From positions 1 through 45,146 of the forward strand of contig NZ_JAMBOO010000033.1 of NCBI RefSeq assembly GCF_023715895.1: 45,146 bases of DNA, given 5' to 3'. The position numbers were made by a program, and so were the translations under genes. Positions 38,691-45,146 of this stretch are shown in pieces. The stretch comes from Domibacillus indicus. GTDB taxonomy: Bacteria; Bacillota; Bacilli; Bacillales; Domibacillaceae. A model generated the notes under the pieces. That model was not told the origin of the DNA. It was given only the letters and a program-made list of their open reading frames with translations, and did no database searches. Each line of letters opens with the position of its first letter. Positions within the stretch are counted from its first letter, which is position 1.

Positions 38691-39692
38691 CTAATATGGC
38701 AAATAAGCTTCTTCTTGCATAGAAAGTGCTTGTTCATCCCTTCGCATCAATCTCTGAATTTCATCACGCCAGCTGTCACTTTTTCTCGCTAGAGAGGTAT
38801 TTTCATCCTGTTCTGTACTTTCCTCCAGCCAGTTATAAAGAACAGGATGATCTTCAAACGTTTCTTTGGCTTTTTGCTGGCTGAACTTGTTCTTCAAGAT
38901 GCCATAAAAGTAGCCAGCGAAATCTTTTCTAATTAAACGGTTTTTATAGGCGAAAACGGCCTGTTTAAAGCTTTCAATCGCTTTCTCCTTGTAAAACTCT
39001 ACTGGATTCTTCAAGCTGTACTGCTTGTAGCTGATCAATACACGCCCCCATAAGTGGTAAACCTCTTCAGCGGTACCGAAGAATGGTTTTACAGCACTAA
39101 TAAATTCTTGTGGAACATTTTCCGGGATATATGTTTCATCCAGACGGTTTTTCTTACGTAAGATCTTTAAAAGATTTTTAGAAATTGATAAATTCTTGGT
39201 AGAAACTTTTTTCGGCTCTTCATCCTTACTCTTGCAAGGGATTTCAGAATTTTCAGCTTGGCATTCGGCTTGGCATTTAACAAGTTCAAATGCGTCATTC
39301 CAGATATGAAAGTAGGGATGGTCAATAAAAATATGTATGGCAGCTCCCAGGCCGTTCTGAGTTGTAGACTGGCGGTGTACGGTGATGATAACCCCGGCAT
39401 CACGAAGCTGTTTGAAAATGTTTCTGACCGTTCTTGGAGCAAGACCAAACCGATCTGAGAAGTAATCTTCTTTTGCAAAGCAGTAACCTTTCTCTGCAGA
39501 AAACCAGCAAATCATTTCAATGACCTGGCGGGTTTTATCTTTTAAGTTGTAGTAAGTGGCTCCATATGCAGCTATGACCTTGGCTAAAAGATCCAGCTTC
39601 TGCTTTTGCTGCTGGCTACGGTTTTGCGTATAGGGTTCATAGCTGTATAGAAAGTGAAACTCCTGGATCGACAGCTTTCTATTTTTACCCAT
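38691..39692 (-). CDS. Winged-helix plasmid protein, possible second replication or maintenance protein
   Basis: A 333-residue soluble protein. Residues ~60-125 form a winged helix of the HTH_36/plasmid-Rep type: VIEMICWFSAEKGYCF, then DRFGLAPRTVRNIFKQLRDA and a GVIITVHRQ wing. The C-terminal two thirds are helical and charged (KEKAIESFKQAVFAYKNRLI, FAGYFYGILKNKF), like proteins found near replication genes on large Bacillus plasmids. GGAGATG precedes ATG 39692. It lies between the repeat-rich region and the par locus, with palindromic operators upstream. It may initiate or regulate replication of a second replicon, but no iterons clearly tied to it were identified. Confidence 0.6.
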   Translation of the reverse strand: MGKNRKLSIQEFHFLYSYEPYTQNRSQQQKQKLDLLAKVIAAYGATYYNLKDKTRQVIEMICWFSAEKGYCFAKEDYFSDRFGLAPRTVRNIFKQLRDAGVIITVHRQSTTQNGLGAAIHIFIDHPYFHIWNDAFELVKCQAECQAENSEIPCKSKDEEPKKVSTKNLSISKNLLKILRKKNRLDETYIPENVPQEFISAVKPFFGTAEEVYHLWGRVLISYKQYSLKNPVEFYKEKAIESFKQAVFAYKNRLIRKDFAGYFYGILKNKFSQQKAKETFEDHPVLYNWLEESTEQDENTSLARKSDSWRDEIQRLMRRDEQALSMQEEAYLPY

Positions 39693-39729
39693 TCCTGCTC
39701 ATCTCCTTTCAGAAAAGATAAAAGGCATA

Positions 39730-39883
39730 TTTATCGCTGTACGATAAACACGCCCTTAGGTTTCCACAAAGGATCTATAAATGGGTTGTTCCACCATGGA
39801 GAAGGCATAGCTCTTCCCGTATAATGAAAACATAAAGTTTTCAGGTGAAAGCAGGTGTTTATCGTGGTCTATTTACGATGAAC
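39730..39883. promoter_or_regulatory. TTTATCG palindromes upstream of the winged-helix gene
   Basis: TTTATCG CTGTA CGATAAA (39730-39748) is a perfect inverted repeat. GTGTTTATCG (39856-39865) recurs as the complement of 39742-39751, with a degenerate partner TACGATGAAC after it. Likely operators for the gene's own product. Confidence 0.5.
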
Positions 39884-40058
39884 GGTTGATAGAGTGCTGC
39901 CAACACTCCTCAACACGCTTTTGCCTTTTTATGTTGAATAAATTAGTTTTTGATATGAATCTTTCAGACACTGCTTTTATTGCCCCCTACATTACACCAC
40001 CTATTATCCCTTGTAAATCCCTCTAGAATGCGTTTTCAGTCCTATTAAAATAGCATAA

Positions 40059-40697
40059 GTAGAAATTTCTACCTGTGCGAGAAAGTGGGTGATTTCTGCG
40101 CGGGTGGAAAAGTAGAAATTTCTACCTGTGCGAGAAAGTGGGTGATTTCTGCGCGGGTGGAAAAGTAGAAATTTCTACCTGTGCGAGAAAGTGGGTGACT
40201 CCTGCGCAGGTGGAAAAGTAGAAATTTCTACTTATGCGAGAAAGTCAGTGATTTCTGCACAGGTAGAAAAGTAGAAATTTCTACTTGTGTGAGATTAGTA
40301 GATAAAAAAGATATTTTAGAAGTACCAATATAAAAGGGTTTAACAGCTTTATATAAGAAACATAAGTAGAAATTTCTACTTATGCGAGAAAGTAGGCAAT
40401 TCCTGTATGGGTGGAAAAGTAGAAATTTCTACTTATGCGAGAAAGTAGGTAATTCCTGTACAGGTGGAAAAGTAGAAATTTCTACTTATGCGAGAAAGTA
40501 GGCGATTCCTGTATGGGTGGAAAAGTAGAAATTTCTACTTATGCGAGAAAGTAGGTAATTCCTGCGCGGGTGGAAAAGTAGAAATTTCTACTTATGCGAG
40601 AAAGTAGGTAATTCCTGCGCGGGTGGAAAAGTAGAAATTTCTACTTATGTGAGAAAGTTGACTATTCTTGCGCGGGTGGAAAAGTAGAAATTTCTAC
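40059..40697. repeat. Twelve phased palindromes, probable parS-type centromere
   Basis: The 14-bp palindrome GTAGAAATTTCTAC occurs at 40059, 40112, 40165, 40218 and 40271, then at 40366, 40419, 40472, 40525, 40578, 40631 and 40684. The step is always 53 bp except one gap of 95 bp; both are close to whole numbers of helical turns (5 and 9). Each unit also keeps GCGAGAAAGT and GGTGGAAAAG words. Half-sites continue at 40803-40845 into the parA promoter. Position upstream of parA and regular phasing fit a centromere bound by the partner protein, which would also repress the operon. Confidence 0.75.
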
Positions 40698-40894
40698 TTG
40701 TGCGAGGAAGAAGGTGTCAATAGCGCGAAATATTACATTTATGTTACAAATTATTTGGCCGTAGAAATACCAAATTTGGACATTATTTTTAAAAGGTGCT
40801 TCTCGCAAATTTCCACTTATGTTAAGATATGAATAAGTAGAAATTTGTTAAGGTATACTTTTGCAAACAGCACTCGTTAGGAGGAGAAGATAAG

Positions 40895-41707
40895 ATGACA
40901 GCAAAAACGATAGTAGTAGGTAACTTTAAAGGCGGGGTTGGGAAAACAAAAGTGGCCGTTATGGCTTCATGGGAATTATCGAAAGCGATGAATAAAAAAG
41001 TTCTTTTGATTGATATGGACCCGCAGGCGAATGCAACAACCCTTATTGCCAGATCAGCAGGAATTTCAGAAATCAAGTCTTCTATTTTTGAAGGGTTTGA
41101 GAATGGAGATTTGGCTCCTTCTGTTATGCAGGTAAATGACAACTTGGACCTCATTCCAGCCACTGTGTCATTTAAAAACCTTCCAAAGTTTTTATATAGT
41201 AAGTTTTCGGAAGATCTTGACCAGGTTTCCTATTTAAGCCGTTTATTGAAGCCGTTAAAAGATAACTATGATTATATTTTAATAGATGTACCACCTACAA
41301 TCAGTGATTACTCTGACAATGCGATGATGGCTGCCGACTACGTCTTAATTATTCTTCAAGCACAGGAGCTTTCACTTGAAGGTGCTGAAACTTATATCTC
41401 TTATCTTCAATTTATGATAGATGAATATGAAGCTTATATCCAAGTAGCAGGGGTGCTTCCGGTTTTATTGCGTCCAGGAGGGCGGGTAGACCATGCGACT
41501 GTAGAAAGAGCGAAAGAAATGTTTGGTGACGATAACGTATTTGAAAATTACGTGAAACATTTAGAACGGCTAAAAGCCTGGGATATCACCGGAATTACAT
41601 ATAATGATCATCATGACAATCGAGCGCATCAAGTGTTCATTGATGTCGTTCAGGAAATGCTTGAAAAAGTAGAGAAGATTGAAGGCGGTGTAAAAGTCGG
41701 TGAGTGA
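40895..41707 (+). CDS. parA: ParA-family partition ATPase (type Ib)
   Basis: A 270-residue Walker-type ATPase. The deviant Walker A is NFKGGVGKTKVAVM, motif A' is LLIDMDPQANAT and Walker B is YILIDVPPT. There is no N-terminal HTH, which defines the short type Ib form; the partner protein then does the DNA binding and repression. ParA-ATP binds the nucleoid non-specifically and moves partner-coated plasmids. AGGAGG precedes ATG 40895 at about ten bases. The partner gene overlaps its stop by eight bases. The 12-palindrome region lies directly upstream. Confidence 0.92.
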   Translation: MTAKTIVVGNFKGGVGKTKVAVMASWELSKAMNKKVLLIDMDPQANATTLIARSAGISEIKSSIFEGFENGDLAPSVMQVNDNLDLIPATVSFKNLPKFLYSKFSEDLDQVSYLSRLLKPLKDNYDYILIDVPPTISDYSDNAMMAADYVLIILQAQELSLEGAETYISYLQFMIDEYEAYIQVAGVLPVLLRPGGRVDHATVERAKEMFGDDNVFENYVKHLERLKAWDITGITYNDHHDNRAHQVFIDVVQEMLEKVEKIEGGVKVGE

Positions 41708-42224
41708 GAAAAACATAAAAGGGCAGTTACTGAAAGTCCCAAAAAGGGATAATTTAAGAGCGCAGCCCGTTAAGTTTAACGACAAAGATCCTTTTAAATA
41801 TAATGCAAAAAGTTCAGCATCCACTGCTCAAGTAAAGAATAGGGAAGAAGAAGCGAAAAAAGAAGAGCCAAAAGCAGAGGAAGCAGCGACGAAATCGGAA
41901 GTAAAAACAACTGGTACTCGATCTATAAAAGAAGAGACGGTTGTGCCGCAGAAGAAAAACCACGATAGAGTGCCTGTGTCGGCGGAACCTCCAAAAGAGA
42001 CAAAAAAACGCAAAGCGGTTGTTGGAAAAAATAACTCGACCAAAACGCTTAAAGTTCCTTCCTTGCTTCATACGCAGATTAATATCCTTGGGAAGTTTAT
42101 GGATGAGACGAAAACATACGCTATCTTGAATGAGTTAGTAGATAATTATGTAGAAAACCGTTTAACTGAGCGGCAGCAGAAACAATTTTACTTTATGAGT
42201 GAGTTCGTTCAAGAAGACAAATAA
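41700..42224 (+). CDS. Centromere-binding partner of ParA, ribbon-helix-helix
   Basis: A 174-residue protein starting at GTG 41700 inside the end of parA. The N-terminal ~110 residues are Lys/Glu/Pro-rich and probably flexible. The C-terminal part (KTLKVPSLLHTQINILGKFM, then TKTYAILNELVDNYVENRL) fits a ribbon-helix-helix, a strand followed by two helices, as in ParG- and omega-type partners. It differs from ParG in being much longer, with the DNA-binding part at the end. It likely binds the palindromes at 40059-40697, represses parA and stimulates the ATPase. Its 3' end has been copied many times downstream in decayed form. Confidence 0.75.
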   Translation: MSEKNIKGQLLKVPKRDNLRAQPVKFNDKDPFKYNAKSSASTAQVKNREEEAKKEEPKAEEAATKSEVKTTGTRSIKEETVVPQKKNHDRVPVSAEPPKETKKRKAVVGKNNSTKTLKVPSLLHTQINILGKFMDETKTYAILNELVDNYVENRLTERQQKQFYFMSEFVQEDK

Positions 42225-42237
42225 AAACTTAGTAATC

Positions 42238-42290
42238 AGAAGTGTACCTAAACAAAAGTATACCTTTGTATAGGTATACTTTTGTTTATA
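42238..42290. repeat. GTATAC-type palindrome block 8
   Basis: AAGTGTACCTAAACAAAAGT, CCTTTGTATAGGTATACTTTTG. It starts 14 bases after the stop of the partner gene, far enough for a terminator-like role. Confidence 0.7.
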
Positions 42291-42299
42291 AAGAAGTAT

Positions 42300-42707
42300 G
42301 TGTAAGTAAATTATTCAATAGAAGGGGGTAGGGCGTCATAGGCGAGCAGAAAAGATTATGTAAGACCTGTTTGACTGTACAGCAGTGAAAACAATTTTAC
42401 TTGGTGAGGGATGTTGGACTAGAAAGAGCCATAAAGGGCTAGTCAACATGAGTATACATTTACATAAGTACACCTAAACAAAAGTATACTTATATAAATG
42501 TATACTTTTGTTTAGGTGGAAGTTACATAAGTAAAATATCTAATAGAAGAGAGCAGAAAACAATTTACGGGAACCTGTTTGGCAGCACGGCAGTGAAAAC
42601 AATTTTACTTAGTGAGAGATGTTCGACTAGGAAGAAGAATGAAGACTTAATCAGCACAAGTGTACTTATACAAAAGTGTACCTATACAAAGATGTATTTT
42701 TGTATAG
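42300..42707 (+). repeat. Decayed partner-gene 3' ends with palindromes, left half of array
   Basis: Two units. Each begins with AAGTAAA..ATCTAATAGAAG-like leader, then AAGATTATG/CAATTTACGG, CTGTTTG.CTG..CAGCAGTGAAAAC, AATTTTACTT.GTGAG.GATGTT, and ends in a GTATAC block (42465-42520 and 42655-42707). The coding frame is broken in both. The last palindrome is cut by the IS150-type element. Confidence 0.7.
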
Positions 42708-42747
42708 TGGATTTGAGTCAATAATTTGGACACAAAAAAGTTAAGTA

Positions 42748-43563
42748 TTAAGCGGTTCTTCTAATCTGATCCTCCATAGCTTGAGGTGTTTGATAGCCGA
42801 TGCTGCTGTGAATTCTGTTTCTGTTGTACCAGCCCTCTATAAACTGAAACATGGCCAGCTTCGCTGCCCGGTAGTTTGTGTACTGGGTATGATAGACTTC
42901 TTCTTTCTTTAATATGGCGTGAAATGACTCTATACAGGCATTGTCATAAGGACAGCCTTTCTGACTGAAAGACTGCCTGATTCCGTATTTTTGGACATGC
43001 TGAGTAAACTCACTGCTGGTATATTGTGAGCCAAGATCGGTATGAAGAATTAAGCCCTTTCGGGGCTTTTGAGAAAAACAGGCGTTTTGAAGTGCTTCGA
43101 TCACTAATTCCGAAGTCATAGAACGAGAAAAAGAATAGCCAACAATTTTTTTCGAATGCAGATCCAATACAGAGGCCAGATAGCACCAGCCGTCTTTTAC
43201 CGTAGGAATATACGTAATATCCGCCACCCATTTCTCATTGATCGTGCAGGTAGAGAAGTCTCGTTTTAAAAGATTACCCAGCTGCACAACCTTTTCTTTT
43301 GAGGGGAAAGGACGGTATTTTTTCCTGGTAATCGAACGGATGCCTGCCTTTCTCATTAAGCGCTGGACACGCTTCAGGCTTAAACAAACCCCGTTGTTTA
43401 ATAAGGTCTTATGGATTTTCGGAGCGCCATAACGCGCCTTACTTTCCAGGTGAATCCGTTGGATTTCCTGCGTAAGTTCCTGGTTTTCCAGTTCGCGTTT
43501 TGACGTCGTTTTTTCAAGGGAGCCATAGTAGCTGCTTCTTGGCACGGCCAGTACTTCGCACAT
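42748..43563 (-). CDS. IS150-type transposase, orfB (catalytic) part
   Basis: A 271-residue DDE integrase domain: HTH-like start (MCEVLAVPRSSYYGSL), then KTLLNNGVCLSLKRVQRLMR. Catalytic Asp is in KWVADITYIPT, second Asp in LILHTDLGSQYTS, and Glu in NACIESFHAILKKE, with the usual RNRIHSSIGYQTP after it. In IS150-group elements it is made mainly as an OrfAB fusion by -1 frameshift. The minus-strand GCGAAAAAGTAA at the end of orfA is a plausible slip site: shifting gives KVTESELNDFIEEHKDQYPV and runs into orfB without a stop. All motifs are intact, so the element may be active. Confidence 0.93.
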   Translation of the reverse strand: MCEVLAVPRSSYYGSLEKTTSKRELENQELTQEIQRIHLESKARYGAPKIHKTLLNNGVCLSLKRVQRLMRKAGIRSITRKKYRPFPSKEKVVQLGNLLKRDFSTCTINEKWVADITYIPTVKDGWCYLASVLDLHSKKIVGYSFSRSMTSELVIEALQNACFSQKPRKGLILHTDLGSQYTSSEFTQHVQKYGIRQSFSQKGCPYDNACIESFHAILKKEEVYHTQYTNYRAAKLAMFQFIEGWYNRNRIHSSIGYQTPQAMEDQIRRTA

Positions 43564-43622
43564 TTTCTGGACGGGATATTGATCCTTGTGTTCCTCGATA
43601 AAATCGTTGAGCTCTGATTCGG

Positions 43623-43907
43623 TTACTTTTTCGCGAATATGGCCATAGCCTTTTTTAGGATTTCTACCTCCTGTTTTAACCGAAGGTTTTCTTTCTGAAT
43701 CTCAGCTAACTCTTTTGGTGTCAGCGCCTCTTTCTCTGAACCAATAGGGGTAAAGTCTTTCACCCATTTATAAATCGTTACTTCTGATACGCCATATTCG
43801 CTGCTTAATTCTTTAACCGGGCTGCCGGAATGATACAAATCCACAATCGTTTTCTTAAAATCATCGTTATATTTTTTGCCTGCAGGTTTACGTTTCAATT
43901 CGGACAC
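43623..43907 (-). CDS. IS150-type transposase, orfA (DNA-binding) part
   Basis: A 94-aa protein with an HTH of the IS3 OrfA type (YNDDFKKTIVDLYHSGSPVK, then LSSEYGVSEVTIYKWVKDF). A leucine-zipper-like segment follows (KENLRLKQEVEILKKAMAIF) that mediates OrfA/OrfAB pairing. It ends at AAAAAG TAA, the proposed frameshift site. It binds the element's ends and regulates transposition. Confidence 0.92.
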   Translation of the reverse strand: MSELKRKPAGKKYNDDFKKTIVDLYHSGSPVKELSSEYGVSEVTIYKWVKDFTPIGSEKEALTPKELAEIQKENLRLKQEVEILKKAMAIFAKK

Positions 43908-43969
43908 ATCCTCTCAAAATAATTGTAAGGACTTAATTAAATTGTGTCCATGAAACTATACTAACTCCA

Positions 43970-44840
43970 TAGGTACACTTTTATTTACATGGAAGTATGT
44001 ATAAGCAAGATATCTAAGAAAAGAGGGCAGAGTGCCATAGGAGAAAAATGATGATACAGGAACCTGTTTGGCTACATGGCAGTAAAAAGAATTTTGCTTT
44101 GTGAGCGAAGTTCAATTAGGAAGAACAATAAAGACTTAGTTAGCGGAAGTATACCTACACAAAAGTATATCTAGGCAAAAGTATACCTTTGTGGAGGTGG
44201 AAAGTATACAAGTAAAATATCTAACAGAAGTGAGGGGGGATCATAGGTGAGGAGAAAACAATTATGCAGGAACCTGTTTGGCTGAACGGCAATGAAAACA
44301 TTTTACTTTGTGAGCGAGGTTTAATCAGAAAGATAAATAAAGACTTAGTCAGCAAAAGTGTACATATGCAAAGGTGTATATGTGCAAAAGTATTCATCTG
44401 ATTAGGGACACCATTTTTTATATAGAAGATACATAAGTAAAATACCAAGTAGAAGAGAGAAGGATATCCAAGGCGAGGACAAAACAATTATGCAGGAACC
44501 TGCTTGGCTGAACGGCAGTGAAAACACTTTTACTTTGTGAGCGATGTTCGATCAGGAAGAAGAATAAAGACTTAGTCAGCGTAAGTGTACCTGATCATAA
44601 GTATACATTTACATAGGTACACTTGTTTATATATGAAAGTATACATAAGTAAAATATCTAATAGAAGGGAGAGGTATCATAGGCGAGGAGAAAACGATTA
44701 AGCAGGAACTTGTTTGGCTGCATGGCAGGGAAAATAATTTTACTTTATGAGTGAGTTCAAACAGGAAGATAAATAAAGACTAAGTAAGTAGAAGTATACC
44801 TAATCGAAAGTATACATTTGCTTAGGTACACTTTTATTTA
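43970..44840 (+). repeat. Decayed partner-gene 3' ends with palindromes, right half of array
   Basis: Four units of about 205-230 bp follow, with palindrome blocks at about 44147-44206, 44355-44410, 44583-44632 and 44793-44835. Each carries GAGAAAA..ATTATGCAGGAACCTG, GGCTGAACGGCAGTGAAAAC, TTTTACTTTGTGAGCGA and AAATAAAGACTTAG words, which line up with the last ~130 bases of the gene at 41700-42224. No unit has an open frame. Short minus-strand frames here are chance. Confidence 0.7.
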
Positions 44841-44853
44841 TATGGAAGTAAGC

Positions 44854-44890
44854 TGGAGCGTCTACACTTATCTGGACAGAAAAATTAAGG
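44854..44890. repeat. Solo IS3-like terminal sequence
   Basis: TGGAGCGTCTACACTTATCT followed by GGACAGAAAAATTAAGG parallels the IS150-type right end (TGGAGTTAGTATAG..GGACACAATTTAATTAAG). No transposase belongs to it; it looks like the remnant of another insertion. Confidence 0.45.
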
Positions 44891-44908
44891 TCACGTACAC
44901 TTGTAAAC

Positions 44909-45000
44909 TGTACCCTATAGAGTAGACACTAAAAAAGTCTGCCTTATGGGGTACTTTTATATATAATGAATCAAAATGGGGAAATCGGAGAATAAACAAA
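44909..45000 (+). repeat. Probable left end of a second IS3-family element
   Basis: TGTACCCTATAGAGTAGACAC starts here and leads into an orfA-like gene, with GGAG nine bases before its ATG. The other end is outside the window, so the element boundary is tentative. Confidence 0.5.
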
Positions 45001-45146
45001 TGCCAAAAAAGTTCTTTACTGAAATGGAAATGAAAAAACTATCCAATAATCCTTATGTCAAGTCTATAAGTTCAAAGAGTATTACGTACACGGATGAGTT
45101 TAAAAGGATTTTTATAGCTGAAAATGAGAATGGAAAATTACCAAGA
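45001..45146 (+). CDS. IS3-family transposase OrfA-like HTH protein, N-terminal part, cut by window edge
   Basis: Only the first 48 codons are present: MPKKFFTEMEMKKLSNNPYV, then SKSITYTDEFKRIFIAENEN and GKLPR. The pattern NPYVKSxSSKxITYTDEFKxxFIAE is characteristic of a group of IS3-family OrfA/HTH proteins in Firmicutes. GGAG precedes ATG 45001 by nine bases. It differs from the IS150-type OrfA at 43623-43907, so it belongs to another element that continues to the right. Confidence 0.75.

Larger units (their letters stand above)
42708..43969 (-). mobile_element. IS3-family (IS150 group) insertion sequence
   Basis: A 1262-bp element with imperfect inverted ends (TGGATTTGAGTC..GGACACAA and the complement of GTGTCCATGAA..ACTCCA), flanked by a 3-bp target duplication TAG (42705-42707 and 43970-43972). 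Two overlapping reading frames give orfA and orfB. It is inserted in the middle of a GTATAC palindrome, which resumes as TAGGTACACTTTTA after it. Confidence 0.9.

Noticed and set aside
40059-40697. CRISPR array (regular 53-bp period; the palindrome resembles the stem of type V repeats)
   Set aside because: The sequences between palindromes are near-identical to each other, not unique spacers, and there are no cas genes. The position before parA fits a centromere.
44221-44487. Minus-strand 88-codon frame in the repeat array
   Set aside because: It is a chance frame across two repeat units whose plus strand derives from the partner gene.

Overview
The window looks like plasmid DNA, or a plasmid-derived region, from a low-GC endospore-forming Bacillaceae, probably Bacillus or Priestia-like. 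The evidence is two alpha/beta-type small acid-soluble spore proteins, a Spo0E-family phosphatase, strong AGGAGG ribosome-binding sites, a Rep_3-type initiator with iterons, two partition systems and a type IV conjugation operon. The left edge carries the start of a tRNA cluster (Asn, then partial Ser) with its own promoter. That would be unusual on a plasmid, although Priestia megaterium pBM400 is known to carry an rRNA operon.

Layout. 1-2.5 kb: tRNAs, a STAS sensor-like protein, a SASP gene, and a 551-bp non-autonomous IS6-like cassette carrying an unidentified gene. 2.5-4.8 kb: the replicon, with rep on the minus strand and iterons on both sides. 4.8-11.6 kb: mobile-element debris (three distinct TnpB lineages occur in the window, plus decayed copies), a second SASP gene, small unknown genes and spo0E. 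11.7-29.9 kb: one long minus-strand transfer block. In transcription order it holds a NusG-like factor, ParM/ParR-like proteins, a small membrane protein, TcpC, TcpD, TcpE, VirB4, a lipoprotein, a VirB6/TrbL-like protein, a secreted VirB8-like protein, an SLT/M23 cell-wall hydrolase, a RusA-like protein, a possible oriT, a replication-relaxation protein, a coupling protein split by an in-frame stop, an S1-domain protein and a winged-helix-like protein. 30-32.6 kb: a TnpB element sits between this block and a plus-strand ImmR/ImmA-like pair; the ImmA-like protein has lost its zinc motif. 32.6-39.7 kb: repeat-rich DNA with two copies of a 90-aa gene, decayed copies, a stand-alone MprF-type lipid aminoacyltransferase and a winged-helix plasmid protein. 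40-45.1 kb: a type Ib partition locus with 12 phased palindromes, then an array of decayed copies of the 3' end of the partner gene mixed with GTATAC-type palindromes, split by an IS150-type insertion; a second IS3-like element starts at the right edge.

How the parts may work together. I predict that the NusG-like protein at the head of the transfer block is a dedicated antiterminator. Three intrinsic-terminator-like hairpins lie on its strand, behind its own gene, behind parMR and just before virB6. The Rep iterons, the 53-bp-spaced palindromes and the GTATAC palindromes are three separate repeat systems, probably serving replication, partition and a third role I cannot assign. All functions come from reading motifs and context; no database search was run.
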